A stretch of 64,000 nucleotides of DNA from the NCBI RefSeq assembly GCF_002443255.2, contig NW_019211454.1, positions 52,146,118 through 52,210,117 on the forward strand. Direction: 5' to 3'. Below, in pieces: positions 43,039-54,668 of the stretch (the first letter of the stretch is position 1; every line of letters starts with the position of its first letter). Origin of the DNA: Varroa destructor (lineage: Eukaryota > Arthropoda > Arachnida > Mesostigmata > Varroidae). Under the pieces are notes generated by a model. It had not been told where the DNA came from and made no database searches. It worked only from the letters and a program-made list of their open reading frames with translations. The position numbers were made by a program, and so were the translations under genes.

Positions 43039-46000
43039 AGCATTTTTGACGATAAGGAAGATTTATTTCTTCTACGGATAGGAGAAGGCCGTGGAAAGTA
43101 AAGGCGAATAGACACTTTGTTATTAGAATTTGGGTTAATATTGTTAAGAGAAATCTAAACTACTTTCTATCCAGTTTAATACTATATTTACACTACAGAA
43201 AATCTACGAACGTATGTTCTCTATAGGCTTTAAACTGCGTGTGGTGCAACACGAGGATAACAGAAAAATCATTTGTTTTTTCAGGTTAACAGTTACAACG
43301 GTCCTAAAAGCACTAAATTAATAAAGTTAGTACTGCGAGAAATCTTAGCGCGCGCCCTAAAACTTCTATTCTATAGATGAAATCTCGGTCAACATAGAAG
43401 AAGATTGGTGGCCTAGTAAATTTTATTTGGCAGAATGAATTACGTCTCGATTTTGGCTAAAAACTGCGCGTTATCTTTCTTTGCGTGCACAATAAAATGG
43501 CCTATCTCGGAACGCGGCTCATTGAGTGCGAGTAACCTGCTAGCCTTATCCATCCAAATTCGGACCTAAATAGCGATCGCTATTTATAGAGTGTGCTTAT
43601 ATAAAATGCTAAATATACCCTTTACGTGACATCGTTACGCTGAACTCAATCTAAATGCTCCCACCAAATATAGCATCATTGAACAATTTCAAAACACCGC
43701 ACCGTCTTCGCTTCCCTGTCACTGCCATAGAAGCAACGTTGCTTTTATCTGCATTCGTGGCCTTGTGTTACGTAGAGTAAAACACGGGCGGTTAGCTTGG
43801 GATACAGCTCAACTGGCTAGGGATTTCACGGACACACATAACCCAGAACTAACCGATCGGGGCAGGAAGACTTTCAACGAGCTAAATAAGCTAGCACATA
43901 GATGCAATGTATATCATGCATTTGAAAAAAAACCAATAAACTAATGTGCCGTGCTTGTAATTAAATTTGAATGCTGACAAACGTTTACTATAGCACACCA
44001 TTACCATTTCGTTCCACATGTTTGTAGAAGATGAACTAAGGCCACCAAAACCGATGAAAGGAAACGTGACGTATAGCAATGTGAGCCTGCAATTCGACGG
44101 GAAGTTAAAGTGGACCTAGTTATGCCGTAGGCTTCCTCGTCAATGACCCCCGTCCTAAATCTCACGCTTCAGTTTCGGGATGATGAACAGACACCGCAAT
44201 TTCTTAGTGGAAAGTTAGCGAGTGATATCCTTGTTATATTCGTCGATCGATTTCAAGTTGCTGGGGTAGGGTGGTCTGCACTGATTTACCTTTTAATACA
44301 TTAGGAAGTTTTTTGATTGTGCATTTCGGCTTGTTGTCATCAATAGAACTATTGTGGAAGTTGCACGGCCTTCAAAGTGGACGCTTTTTCGTCACGAACT
44401 GGCGAGTCGAAAGGCTACAGCGGACAGCAGGCGTCAAAAGGTGGCGGGAGAACATTTAGGCGAACGTGAACTTGAAACGCTGGGAATTGCGCAAAGAAGT
44501 TTGTGACGTAGTCCGCTCACGCGTAGTTACGCAAAATGATGAAACGAATGAAATTGAAATTGTGGAAATTATAAACGGACGGTACCAGTGATAATAATGA
44601 TCATTCGTGTAATCCACTATATATAATTAGCTCTGTTTTGGGTCTCTATGCAGGTAAGCGGATTTTCTTCTCCGACCCGATCAAATAAGCTATGAAATGT
44701 TCAATCGATAATGGTAATCTGATTGAGATCAGTGATAACTGTACAGCAGTAATAATAATCCGAGTGATTGAACAGACAAAAAAATTGGCTTTATTTATCG
44801 GATTATGTACAAATTGTACCCAAATTGAATAGACGTTATTTGGAGAAACATCATAATTATTATTAATACAATGCTACTTGACTAATTAATTACAACTTTC
44901 TATCAAAGTAACTTGTTTTGCTACTGTACGTTCGATCTAAACGAGGCTTTGTTAAACATCGCATTTGCACCTTGTTCCTGCTTGAAACGTAACTTAGGAC
45001 ACACAACTTCTGCTCACTAATCAACACGTGCCTAAATTATAAAAGCAATAGTTTTGTTTGCATTTACAGTCTATCACGGTTTCCTTAGAATCCAGGCACA
45101 CTATGGCCAGGCGCCTAGATCAGCAGTAGTAAACATATACGGTATCAAATATTAAGCTGAATAGTCTAGGAGGCTTGCCATTCCTATGCCGAAGAAAAAC
45201 CAGTGACTACGTAACTAAGCCGATGAGATCTTAGTACCCCCTTTGTGTGTGTGTTCCTTTCCTAAAGCACTATCATTATTTTTACCTGCGAGCCCTCTCA
45301 TTTTTGTATATTACCGATGATATAACAATAATGTCCAATTCATCCAAATTTGCCGAATTAAAAAAACACGTGTAAAAATACGAATTGCGTAAACAAGGAC
45401 GCGTATTTTCATTAGATGCGTGCACAACGATAATTTCCAGTCATTCCGCAGAAACAATGAACCAATAGGAAGTGTTACTTTACGTTTTTCCTTTCTTACG
45501 ACATATTAAGTTCCTATAGTAAACACGAAAATCTTAAGGCAAATTTAAAGGCCCTAATCGGTCCTATGACTTTTCGATGCTGTATTCAATAAAACATCAC
45601 GCTATGCAAGACAAAGTAATGTTTTCACTTAGAAAACATATATGTGTAAAATAGAAAAAAAAAAATAACATCAATGACAATAGCCAACATATTGTCGCGA
45701 CCATATGAACTAACAGTTTATTATTGTAATTCTCTTACTAGGAGAATTCTAGCTCCGTTTGTTTCCTATGTACAGTATTTCCTCGTTACGCCGTGGTCGT
45801 TATAATTACGTCCTCATAACCGCCACCGTTATCGTCGTCATATCAATTACTTCATTATCCTAATTATCATATCGTTTTGTTTTCAATAAACGTCAAAAGT
45901 TTGGTGTTATGTCCGTTTGCGTTGAATCAGTTTTTGGAGAAGGCCTGGTTCAGTATCGCATCATTTTCACCCGGCCGGCTGTCACTGTGCGCGCGCCCTA

Positions 46001-47558
46001 CAAAACAGACTGTCGCCGTTTAAGCTATATGTATTCCACAGAGCCAAGTTGTTATCCGTTCAGATCAGGTCTGCGCTATTCGTCACTTTATAGCGTTTTT
46101 TTGCTCACGGCCTAGCTTACCATGTCACACTTCGGAACGGAGAAAATAATAACTTGTCGCTAGCTCATCATCGTACATCCACGTCAGCGATCTACTTTTC
46201 TCAAATACGATCAGAAACAACAAAACAAGAAACCTACAGGAAAGGCCTTAGACAGATATGAATGAACTAGTCCGGCAGAGTTAGGAGCCGCGATAGTTGA
46301 ATATCTTGATCAGACTCACTGGTTATACTGAGAAGGCGGATATTAAGCAAATATACCCAACTACTATAAGAGATAAATCCTTTTTTCGGATATTATAATA
46401 GTAAATGATTGATATTAATATCGAAATATATACACATAGACTCTATGAGCTATCGGTAATTTCGGTGATACAATCAATGATTCATGGCTAGGGACACCAC
46501 CTCTTCAATAGTCTGTGACCATGTACTAACAAGTAACATCATTGCTAGCTAACACTGTTTCTATGAAACTCATGTTGAGTTACCTTCTTTCTAAGTTCAA
46601 TTGAAACTATAATCAAATTGATCGATTAAATATTTATCACTTACCGAAAAAAGCCCCTGTACAGTTAATTCATAGAATGATCCAAACACTGTTTGGCTTA
46701 CTATTCGTATCGTACGAAACATATGCAACGAGGGCACCACGTATAATAAGACAAATTTCATACTAGTTTGGACGCCTACGTAATTATCGGTTGTTGCACC
46801 ATATACTAATTGTAATTACGTAGTAATAACGATAATTAAATTACGCCTAACAATAACTTAATTCCTCATACCGTGTCCCGTGGTAACATAGACTACCCAT
46901 GGTAGCAGTTGGAATCTAAACATTTATGGCAATAATAGTTATAATATTAGCAGTGAAATATAATAGAGATCTACGATTAGCGAATATTATAAGAGATCAT
47001 TTGGTCCCATCGGGATTACGCTTCATAGTATGAGAATGGGTCGCCATTTCGTATAGGTCATCATTTCGAGAATACGTTACGTAAGTTTTCCCATATCTTT
47101 TTGCTCTATCGTGTACATGTTAGCCGTAGGAGTAATACCGATTACATCGATCTAGCCAATACGGCAGACACATATGTCAGTTAAAATATGTAAGCAAATA
47201 ATTATACTAAAAATTTGATAGGCAGACAGGCAGGTTTTCTTTTATCCATAACAGATATCAAATCCCCATTATGTATTTGATAATTTTTCTGTCACCACCA
47301 TTACCCTCTCCATTATCGTATAATATATATATGATTAATTATAGTGTGTCATCGATATCTCAGTCACTTTTCATTGACGCATAGCAGTTCAGATCTTCGT
47401 TTCTCATGGTTCTGCTCTTCATATAGCGAGTCCTCTGCTATTTCAATGACTCAGTTTACAGTCCGACTCCTTACTATGCTCCTTTTTGACCCAAACCCAT
47501 CGCCCGCCTGTGCTTCACGGAGGGAAAGCTTTTTCTATCCGACACCGACCCAGTGCCT

Positions 47559-47592
47559 GTGTGTGTGTGCGCGCGCGCGCGCACGTGTGTGT
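47559..47592. repeat. Alternating purine-pyrimidine tract (GT)n(GC)n(GT)n
   Basis: A run of GT units, then GC units, then GT again after a single A. It is purely alternating over more than 30 bases, a composition known to favour Z-DNA under supercoiling. Confidence 0.85.
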
Positions 47593-48094
47593 TTGGGTGT
47601 ACATGTTCTCATCAGCTTCGCGTCTATCGATGTGTTTCATACCTCGTCAGTTTTACCCTATCCGTTCCTGCTATTTATTGATACTTGTCATAGTAATAAT
47701 AGCACCTTGCAGGTGCACATCAGGCAGCACTCGTTCGCATTTATGTCGCAATGCTCCCATACCCATATATGCCGTAATCTGGTTAAAATTAACCCAAAAA
47801 CGAACAGGCGGTCTATTGTATTTCGAGGTGACAAATATGGATCGTCCATATTGCACCATCATCATCGGACTTTTCATGTCGTTTATTTTCATATTATCAA
47901 TACATGTACATTTATGCATTTCACTGTGTTTCCTAGATGAGTGCCTCTACCTATATATTTATGTGTGCTTGTGAGTGTAAAACGTCTTCTTATAGTCTGT
48001 ATCGTAAATTTGTCTTTACCATATAGCAAATAACATGACTATCATTACCCATAGTATTATCGCTATTACCTTTTCCGACTTTATATCATTTTGA

Positions 48095-48101
48095 TTCTCT
48101 C

Positions 48102-48132
<31 letters not shown>
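48095..48132. repeat. (CT)n microsatellite
   Basis: About nineteen CT units with one ACT interruption near the 5' end. Confidence 0.9.
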
Positions 48133-49209
48133 AAAAAGCAGACAGCAGCACACGACAGCGACTAGAATAGGGCAACAATAATAAGCTAACGTTGATCCAT
48201 AAGCGGTCTTTAACGGTTACTGACCTGTCGATGCCATCTTCTTAGATTGGTTTCCTCTGATGGCTCCGAGACATGTCCCATTGATGGCGGCAATTATCCG
48301 GCCATACTCTCTTAGCATAGCAGTTCCACATACATATAGTTATGTATATTTTTTTCTAGATTAACATAGCCATGTAATTTTCGGTGTATATTCATTGCGT
48401 TACTACTATTATCTTTCATACATATAATTTCCGTATATATGCTGCCGCCACGGACGTATCAGTAATGATAAGTTGCTAGATGGACAAATCGAAGCAATTT
48501 CTACGTTCGTTGAATACTTACGACCGCTACCTAAGTTACTTTGCAAATATCTATTACATTTATGTTAAATAAAGATATAGTGGTTGTACTCGTTCGTCCC
48601 CTCCACAGCAGTGACAACAAAATAACAACAATAAACTAAGTATTCGTTATTACTACTGTTAGTTCTGCGCTATCAGATCGACGTTTTCCATCCGGGGTCG
48701 TACAGCCCGCCCGCTTCCGGCATATGGATGCTATGTACACTATAGCTGTACCGTGGTAAGAAATAAGCGCAGCGTCTATGTGTCAGGCACGACAGGCTTG
48801 GAGTATTCCCGAATAACTTGATGATACATTGAAGACATTGCTATATAATTGATCAATAACACGAAGAGCTCCATGTGTCGTAAACGGTCCATGTAGTAGC
48901 TGAGTAACACTCCACCTCATCTTCCACTTAGCATAGCCTCACTCGTAAGTTGTAGCCTAACTAGCGAGCTATCGGTTCGGTAACGCCAGGCGTATTTGTT
49001 TCGCTTCCCTTCCGCTGATCCAGCCTTTCACAATTATTTATCATCACTGTTATTAATACGACCATCATTTGTGCACAGTAGCTTCAACCGATATTGACGA
49101 TATATTATGTAAATGTATAGCTGTTCCTACTCGTAAATGATGCCATCTTGATATTCATTTTCCGTTCTGTGACCCATCTCATTTGCGATGATCGTGCATT
49201 ATATGTATA

Positions 49210-50150
49210 TTAGGCTGTTGAAAGAATATTGACCGTTTTCTTAGCGAAATTGATCCTAAGTCACGTGTTGTCGAGATTTGTGTTGAAATTGTTCGAACTC
49301 CTTCGCTCAGACTTAAGGCGAGGTGTTGTATAATGTTGCTACGACAAGCACAGGACATTGAGAACAAATAGGAAAGCCTATGAGAAATGATTCGGTGTTA
49401 GAAGAAAAGGCCCAAAAATGGCTCTGTCGCTCTCGTTCTGGACGTGTCGATGTGAGATATCATTTGAAGTGGTCAAGGAAATCCAAAAAAGAAACGGATA
49501 AAATTATTACGGAGGTTAAGCAAGACCGGCCCGTAGGTAGCCACGATATCGTCGAGGGACCGAAGGTCCATTCCAGACAATTTAAAGAAAAGCTGGCCCG
49601 ATTTTTACGTACTACATGAAGCGGCGCAAGAGAATCTAAGACGGATGCCAAAGGAGGCTGTGTTTTGTCATTTGGTGTAAATGAAAAGAAATCGCGCTTA
49701 TGAATCGATGCCGCCTAGTAAAACGCTTGATTCGAACTCGCTACTGCCAGATTACACCCAAGAGAACACAAAAATGATCCAGAAACAATAAACAAGGAAG
49801 GCGTGCCTTCCACCACGACGATGCCAAACCACACATACACCCTTAACAAGCACCAGCCAAAATCTGGTACATATTGGATGAAAAAATTTCAATGCATCAC
49901 ATTTTACATCACCAGACTATCAACATCTGCTTCGGTTTCTGCAGAATTCTCTTAATGGTACACTTCATTTCAATGGAGGGATGCAAAAATCACCCGGAAA
50001 TAACGAAACTTCTACAGTGATGGCAATATGACGTTATCAGGGAGATGGCGTCGTTCCAAATGGCGTATATTTAGCTGATGATACATCTAAGAAAATACTT
50101 TTATTTCGCTTTAAAAACGATCAGTATTTCTCCGACAACCCCCTAGGATA
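49210..50150 (+). mobile_element. Mariner-type element, internally deleted, with TIRs
   Basis: The left end, TTAGGCTGTTGAAAGAATAT, resembles the reverse complement of the right end, TCCTAGGGGGTTGTCGGAGA. Similarity continues inward (GACCGTTTTC against GATCGTTTTT). Both ends abut TA, the mariner target site. Inside, on + strand, the frame at 49380-49619 contains IITEVKQDRP, where mariner N-terminal HTH regions lie. FHHDDAKPH (49805-49834) matches the second catalytic motif FHQDNARPH with Asp for Asn. SPDYQHLLRFLQNSLNG (about 49909-49959) matches SPDLAPSDYHLF...LNG but lies in a different frame. At 941 bp it is shorter than a normal element of about 1.3 kb, and the first catalytic motif is not found. 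Non-autonomous and dead. Confidence 0.8.
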
Positions 50151-53100
50151 TACGGTGTTGTTGTGTCGCTGGAGGGGTTGGGATGCGTTTTTACTCGCGT
50201 GCTAATTCCATACTTCGATAATAATAGATCAAGTGCAGTATTTCTCTCACTGTTACTTATCGTAATATCATCCAATACATCACATGAACTCTTTGAAGTA
50301 TGTTTTTAAATACTCTGTCATCCGGCTAAACATTTGAGACCTTTCGTGTATTTTCGCTTTTCATGACACGGCTTTGTCTTAATCTTCATCCTATCGCAGT
50401 AAACGTATTCACAGGGCCAATAAGACATGTGCACATATATCTATATATAGATGTTGTTCTCTGAATCTCTGACACTCTGAGGCCACCAGCGGTAGCGACT
50501 ATTGTAGTGTTGCGGAAATATGTTTCTTCAGCGAACGGCCTGTTCGTCCGTATTTGTATGTCTCTTGATCTTTTCGCACGAATCGAGTGTACCCTTGGTT
50601 TTGAAGACCCGATGGGGTAATCTTTGTCGTCTATGTTAGGCAGTGGTCTTTCAACTGCGTCTCGATTTTTTAACGATTTCCGGTCAATCAGTTGTCTGAA
50701 GGTTGTCCACTAAGAAATGCTACGCTGTAAATGTTCTGAAGCAGTGGCTGCGCTCGCGCCGGTAATTGCGTACGTTTCTGTACATCTGAGAAGTAATTTT
50801 TCGCTTGTTTGTCATTGAGCTGCAACGTTCCTAAGAAGGTTCTGTTAGGACCGGGAGCAGAAGATCCGTGAGGGGTCTATTGCTCCAAATTGAAAAAAGA
50901 TTAAGGTTTGGGTTTAGTAGAGTATAGAACTGACTGTTTGAACGATTATGAGATTAATGATAGATCTTTTTTCTTGTTTTTGTTTCTTGGGGATCTTTTT
51001 TTCGGCGACGCACTGGCAGACTTATCCATTACGGTTACGTTTTAGAACGCTAGTTGTCGCAAACACGTTGAACAAGAACGGAGCTTTGGCGTGTCGCATT
51101 CAACTAGAGACCATATATTTTATAACTATAGACCATATTATATTTTGATTTATGAATCAATCATATATAATAATTAATAATCCTTCAAATTCTATCGTTG
51201 CTAAAAAAAAGTTGCTATCGGTCACATAAGAAAATGTTAACTTAGGGACACGATGGTTGATGGCAAGACTGGAGCCAATTACCCCATTAGCACAATCATT
51301 CGTTTTGTCTTTTGCTTCATGAATAGGTGGATCTGGTGATATGTGTATAACAACAAGTAGCCAATGGTGACAGCTAGTTGAGTAAGCGAAAAGGAGTTAA
51401 GCAATCCGCTGTGACTGTTATACTTAGTATCTTAGCAATGGCCAAGTTCGATAGATGGGGGCTGGAATAATGGGAGCAGATACTGCCAGTGGTTAGATCC
51501 ACTCTCGCTTCGTTGTTTCTCGACAGTTCAAGCTGGCTATAGTTCCTTCTGGCTTTCCTATAATATATTGAGATCATGCTCGTAACTCTGCCGACGCAGC
51601 GGCCGAATAACCTTTTTCATCCCTCTTATCTTCCTGTCTGCCCTCGTGCTACCTTTTGCTGAGTAAGGTACTAGGACGTACATGCGGACTATGTGTTAGC
51701 TACTAAATACTATCTTGTTCTGATGGGATCCTTGTCGATGCTACGATGGGCAATAGATGATTTGCGGAGGCGCGATACTATGTGCAGTACTATTGAAATA
51801 CTAAATATTCTTATTATGAATATACCTACTGTATTGTATATATTGGGGCGTGTAAATGACATGGGCGTGCTTAGCGCTAGCTCGCTTTCCCTTCATTCAC
51901 TTGTAGACGCTTTGGGCGCCATCGGCCGTACAATTAATTAGGCTGAAAATAGGTAAGTGATCGTTAACAGCCCTTTGTCAGCATTCGTATAGAGAAAGAA
52001 GAAAAATTCGTAGAGGGAAAAATTTCTACAAACGTGTTTGCCAAAAATCAAAATCAAGATTTCCATGGCAATTTGTCGTAATCTATTTGTTGGCCGTATT
52101 GGCACGAGCAACTTCTCTGAAGTTTAAGTGACACAACTTATATAAACACGTAGTGTTGCTCGTCTTCGTACATATTTAACCTGTGAAGATCGAACAGTTG
52201 CTAAATGAATTCATCACTAATAGTACAACAACTGTTTATTCAACGACCGAAGCGCTATGCACTGGCTCTGCTTACTGGTCTAGACCCAATACGATCAAAT
52301 GGTCTCGCTTGATTACCATTGACACAGGAAAAAATAACAGTCGTAAGTGTAAGTAGCTGAGCAGAGAGTCAAGGTACGCTGTATGTCGTTACCCAGCCGC
52401 CGGTAACCCATCGGAAACGACGACGACACTTCGCGCTTCGTACGGTTAAAGTCTGAAACCCCGTTTTGAAATAAGCGTTCTATATCTGATTGAAAATAGC
52501 AGCGTCTACAGTGATAAGTTCAGCGAAAACCTCGATGGTTTGTACCGATACAAGAGGAACTTTCAGCAACCGCAAAAGTGATCTGTTCCAGTGAGCTGCG
52601 TTGTGCCTTGCGAAACGCACTGACTGGGTGGGGTTCGCCCAAGTCTAGATCTTCTATGAAACACTGTCAAGTTCCGCAGCGTTTGTAAAAGAAACCATTT
52701 TAAACAGGATGTAATTAATATATAGAATTCAATTAAATTGCCACAGAGTGAGGTGTGCTTGAAAGTTACACTCCTCTTGTATTGCCGCTCTCAATATAGC
52801 GTAAAGAAATAAAATTTTAGCTTCAGCGCGTCTTTTCAAGAACTCTTACCTCAAGCGATAAGAGTAAAGGTTTCCGTTAAAAAAAAAAAAAAGAAAAAAA
52901 AAACCTGACGAATTTAAGCCTGAACAAGGTACAATTTTTTATAGTCCTTATATTATATGCAGTTACCCTATTGGTGCTTGGCTGCTCCAGGTTTTCCTGA
53001 ACAAGTAATTGGGATGAGGTGTCTGTTCCAAAAGGAGGCGTAATAGAGAAGCTGATCAGGGGAATGATTTGCTTACATATCACTTTCAGATTCTGTACAG

Positions 53101-54492
53101 GTATTGTAGCCATGTTGAGTTATTTAACCCAACTTTATATGTCACTAAAAGTGTTCTAATGTCCTGATAAGTATAATGTTAATTTATAATACTTTTGCTT
53201 GCTATATTATTATCGTCTTCACAATACGAACAATAACAGCAGCGTAATCATTAGTACCACTGAAAGTAGCTAATCACCGTATTTTAGGGGGGTCTGCAAT
53301 GATGTGAGTTCGCAGAACTTCATTTTATTTATGGCTGTTTAATGCTTCCCACCCTCCAGTCAACCCTTTTCTGCATGTCCGCTACGGCGTACCATTCGAA
53401 ATCCCTCTCGGCCCCCTCTGCATAGTTTATGATGGAAAAAAAAATCTCAAAAGGGGTGGAAAAACGATCTGCGTCTTTGACGTGTGTTGTATTTCGCGTT
53501 TTACGAGATACATAATAAGTTGTAATAGGTTCTCAGTAGCAAATGGGTTTTTCGTTAAGTGGAAATGCAAAAAAATATACTGCTCAACTCAACATTGCAC
53601 AGCAATAGTCTTCTGCGAGCGTGCCCTGTTGTGGGCAAGCTAAGTTTACTTTTGCGCCGTTCAATTATGTAAGTGTTGGCAAATTGCTAATGCGTTGTAA
53701 GAGTTTTGAAGTCCGACTAATGCCTGAAAACGTGGCCAGCTAAACTGGTACCCGAGCGTCTTGTTTCATCGAGCCTATTTTCTTTTTATATGTAACCTCA
53801 CATAGTAACGCTACCTAGCCGGACGAGACAAACCACTCAATAATAGGTGTCGTCATCGCCGTTCTTGATCGTTTCGCTTCGCCTGGGTATTCTTCGATTT
53901 CAATGATGATACACTGGGTGCGTATAGACACGTTACTACAGCCGCATTCTCCTGTGTTTTTTCCTGTATGTGTGTATGGGTGACGTTGTGTTTCATTACT
54001 ATTTTTAGCGAGAAATAGCATTTACTTAGCCATCGGAACTGACGATACGTGATTACTTCTTAGGTTTTTTTAGACGTTTTCATGGTTACTTTGTTAGATC
54101 CGTAACGGAAATCGTCGTTTACGCTTCCGTCTGTATTTGCTGTGCCGTCGTCTCCTGTCCTTTCACTTCCTCGTCCTTTCAAATAGTATTTGTATAATGA
54201 AATTGTTTGGTTGCAGGTCGGTGGCTTCACTACGGGTCCTCGGGATCAATCTCGGTGCAGGATCGCTAGCCACTGCCTTGCCAGACATCCTTTCACAGTT
54301 AGACGATAGAATACAGGCGTCTAATTCAAAGCTACGCAAAGCACTTTACCCCTGCATCCGTTTCGATTACTCGGTTGCCAACAACAACAACAACACCGTC
54401 GGGTCTTTGGTCGGTACTGAATTGTAACGTTTTCACTGTGTTAGTTAGTCGCAGCCAAGGTCAGTAGCAGGCACAAATGGAACCTGATCTCC
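50151..54492. other. Intergenic region, no supported gene
   Basis: Nothing recognisable on either strand. Short frames only, with an A-rich run at 52879-52902. The frame at 54137-54427 (+) contains an Asn run from an AAC repeat and overlaps the region just downstream of the receptor gene; it may be chance or 3' UTR. Confidence 0.5.
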
Positions 54493-54627
54493 TCAATGGT
54501 GATGCTTATGGGAGGCTCCGCCTTTATCCCCTCCTCGATGCTCTGTTGAGAGCGATGTCACCGAGGGCCCATCTGCGGCGAAAGCCCCTTCCATAGACGC
54601 CGTCGACTCCTCGGGGGTCTTCGACAC
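54493..54627 (-). CDS. GPR158-like terminal exon (tentative)
   Basis: Acceptor CTGCTGTTACAG, preceded by a CTG repeat. Phase 0 entry from the exon at 55011 gives VSKTPEESTASMEGAFAADG and ends GGASHKHHH before TGA. A hydrophilic Ser/Thr-rich end fits a receptor tail, but I recognise no conserved motif, so the assignment rests on splice phase and position. Confidence 0.6.
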   Translation of the reverse strand: MSKTPEESTASMEGAFAADGPSVTSLSTEHRGGDKGGASHKHHH

Positions 54628-54631
54628 CTGT

Positions 54632-54668
<37 letters not shown>

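Larger units (their letters stand above)
37668..49208. other. Intergenic region, no supported gene
   Basis: About 11.5 kb between the convergent genes, with only short unrecognised open frames. Contents: TA run 39467-39486, two hairpins at 40152-40188 and 40308-40337, a 38-bp direct repeat at 42499 and 43001, (TTA)n near 42626, alternating GT/GC at 47559-47592 and (CT)n at 48095-48132. From about 44.6 to 49 kb the DNA is rich in TAAT/ATTA words. The two long overlapping frames across 47344-47974 are products of this low-complexity composition. Confidence 0.55.

Noticed and set aside
47344..47974. Two overlapping plus-strand open frames of 198 and 162 codons.
   Set aside because: Both are opened by GT/GC repeats and pyrimidine-rich DNA. 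They have no domain features, and the alternating tract would encode Arg/Ala or Cys/Val runs.
49728..49745. GATTCGAACTCGC, a second tRNA-like T-loop.
   Set aside because: It lies inside the mariner relic and the stem does not pair.
54137..54427. Plus-strand frame with an Asn run, considered as a small gene.
   Set aside because: The Asn run comes from an AAC repeat, there is no supporting splice or family evidence, and it lies just past the end of the opposite-strand receptor gene.
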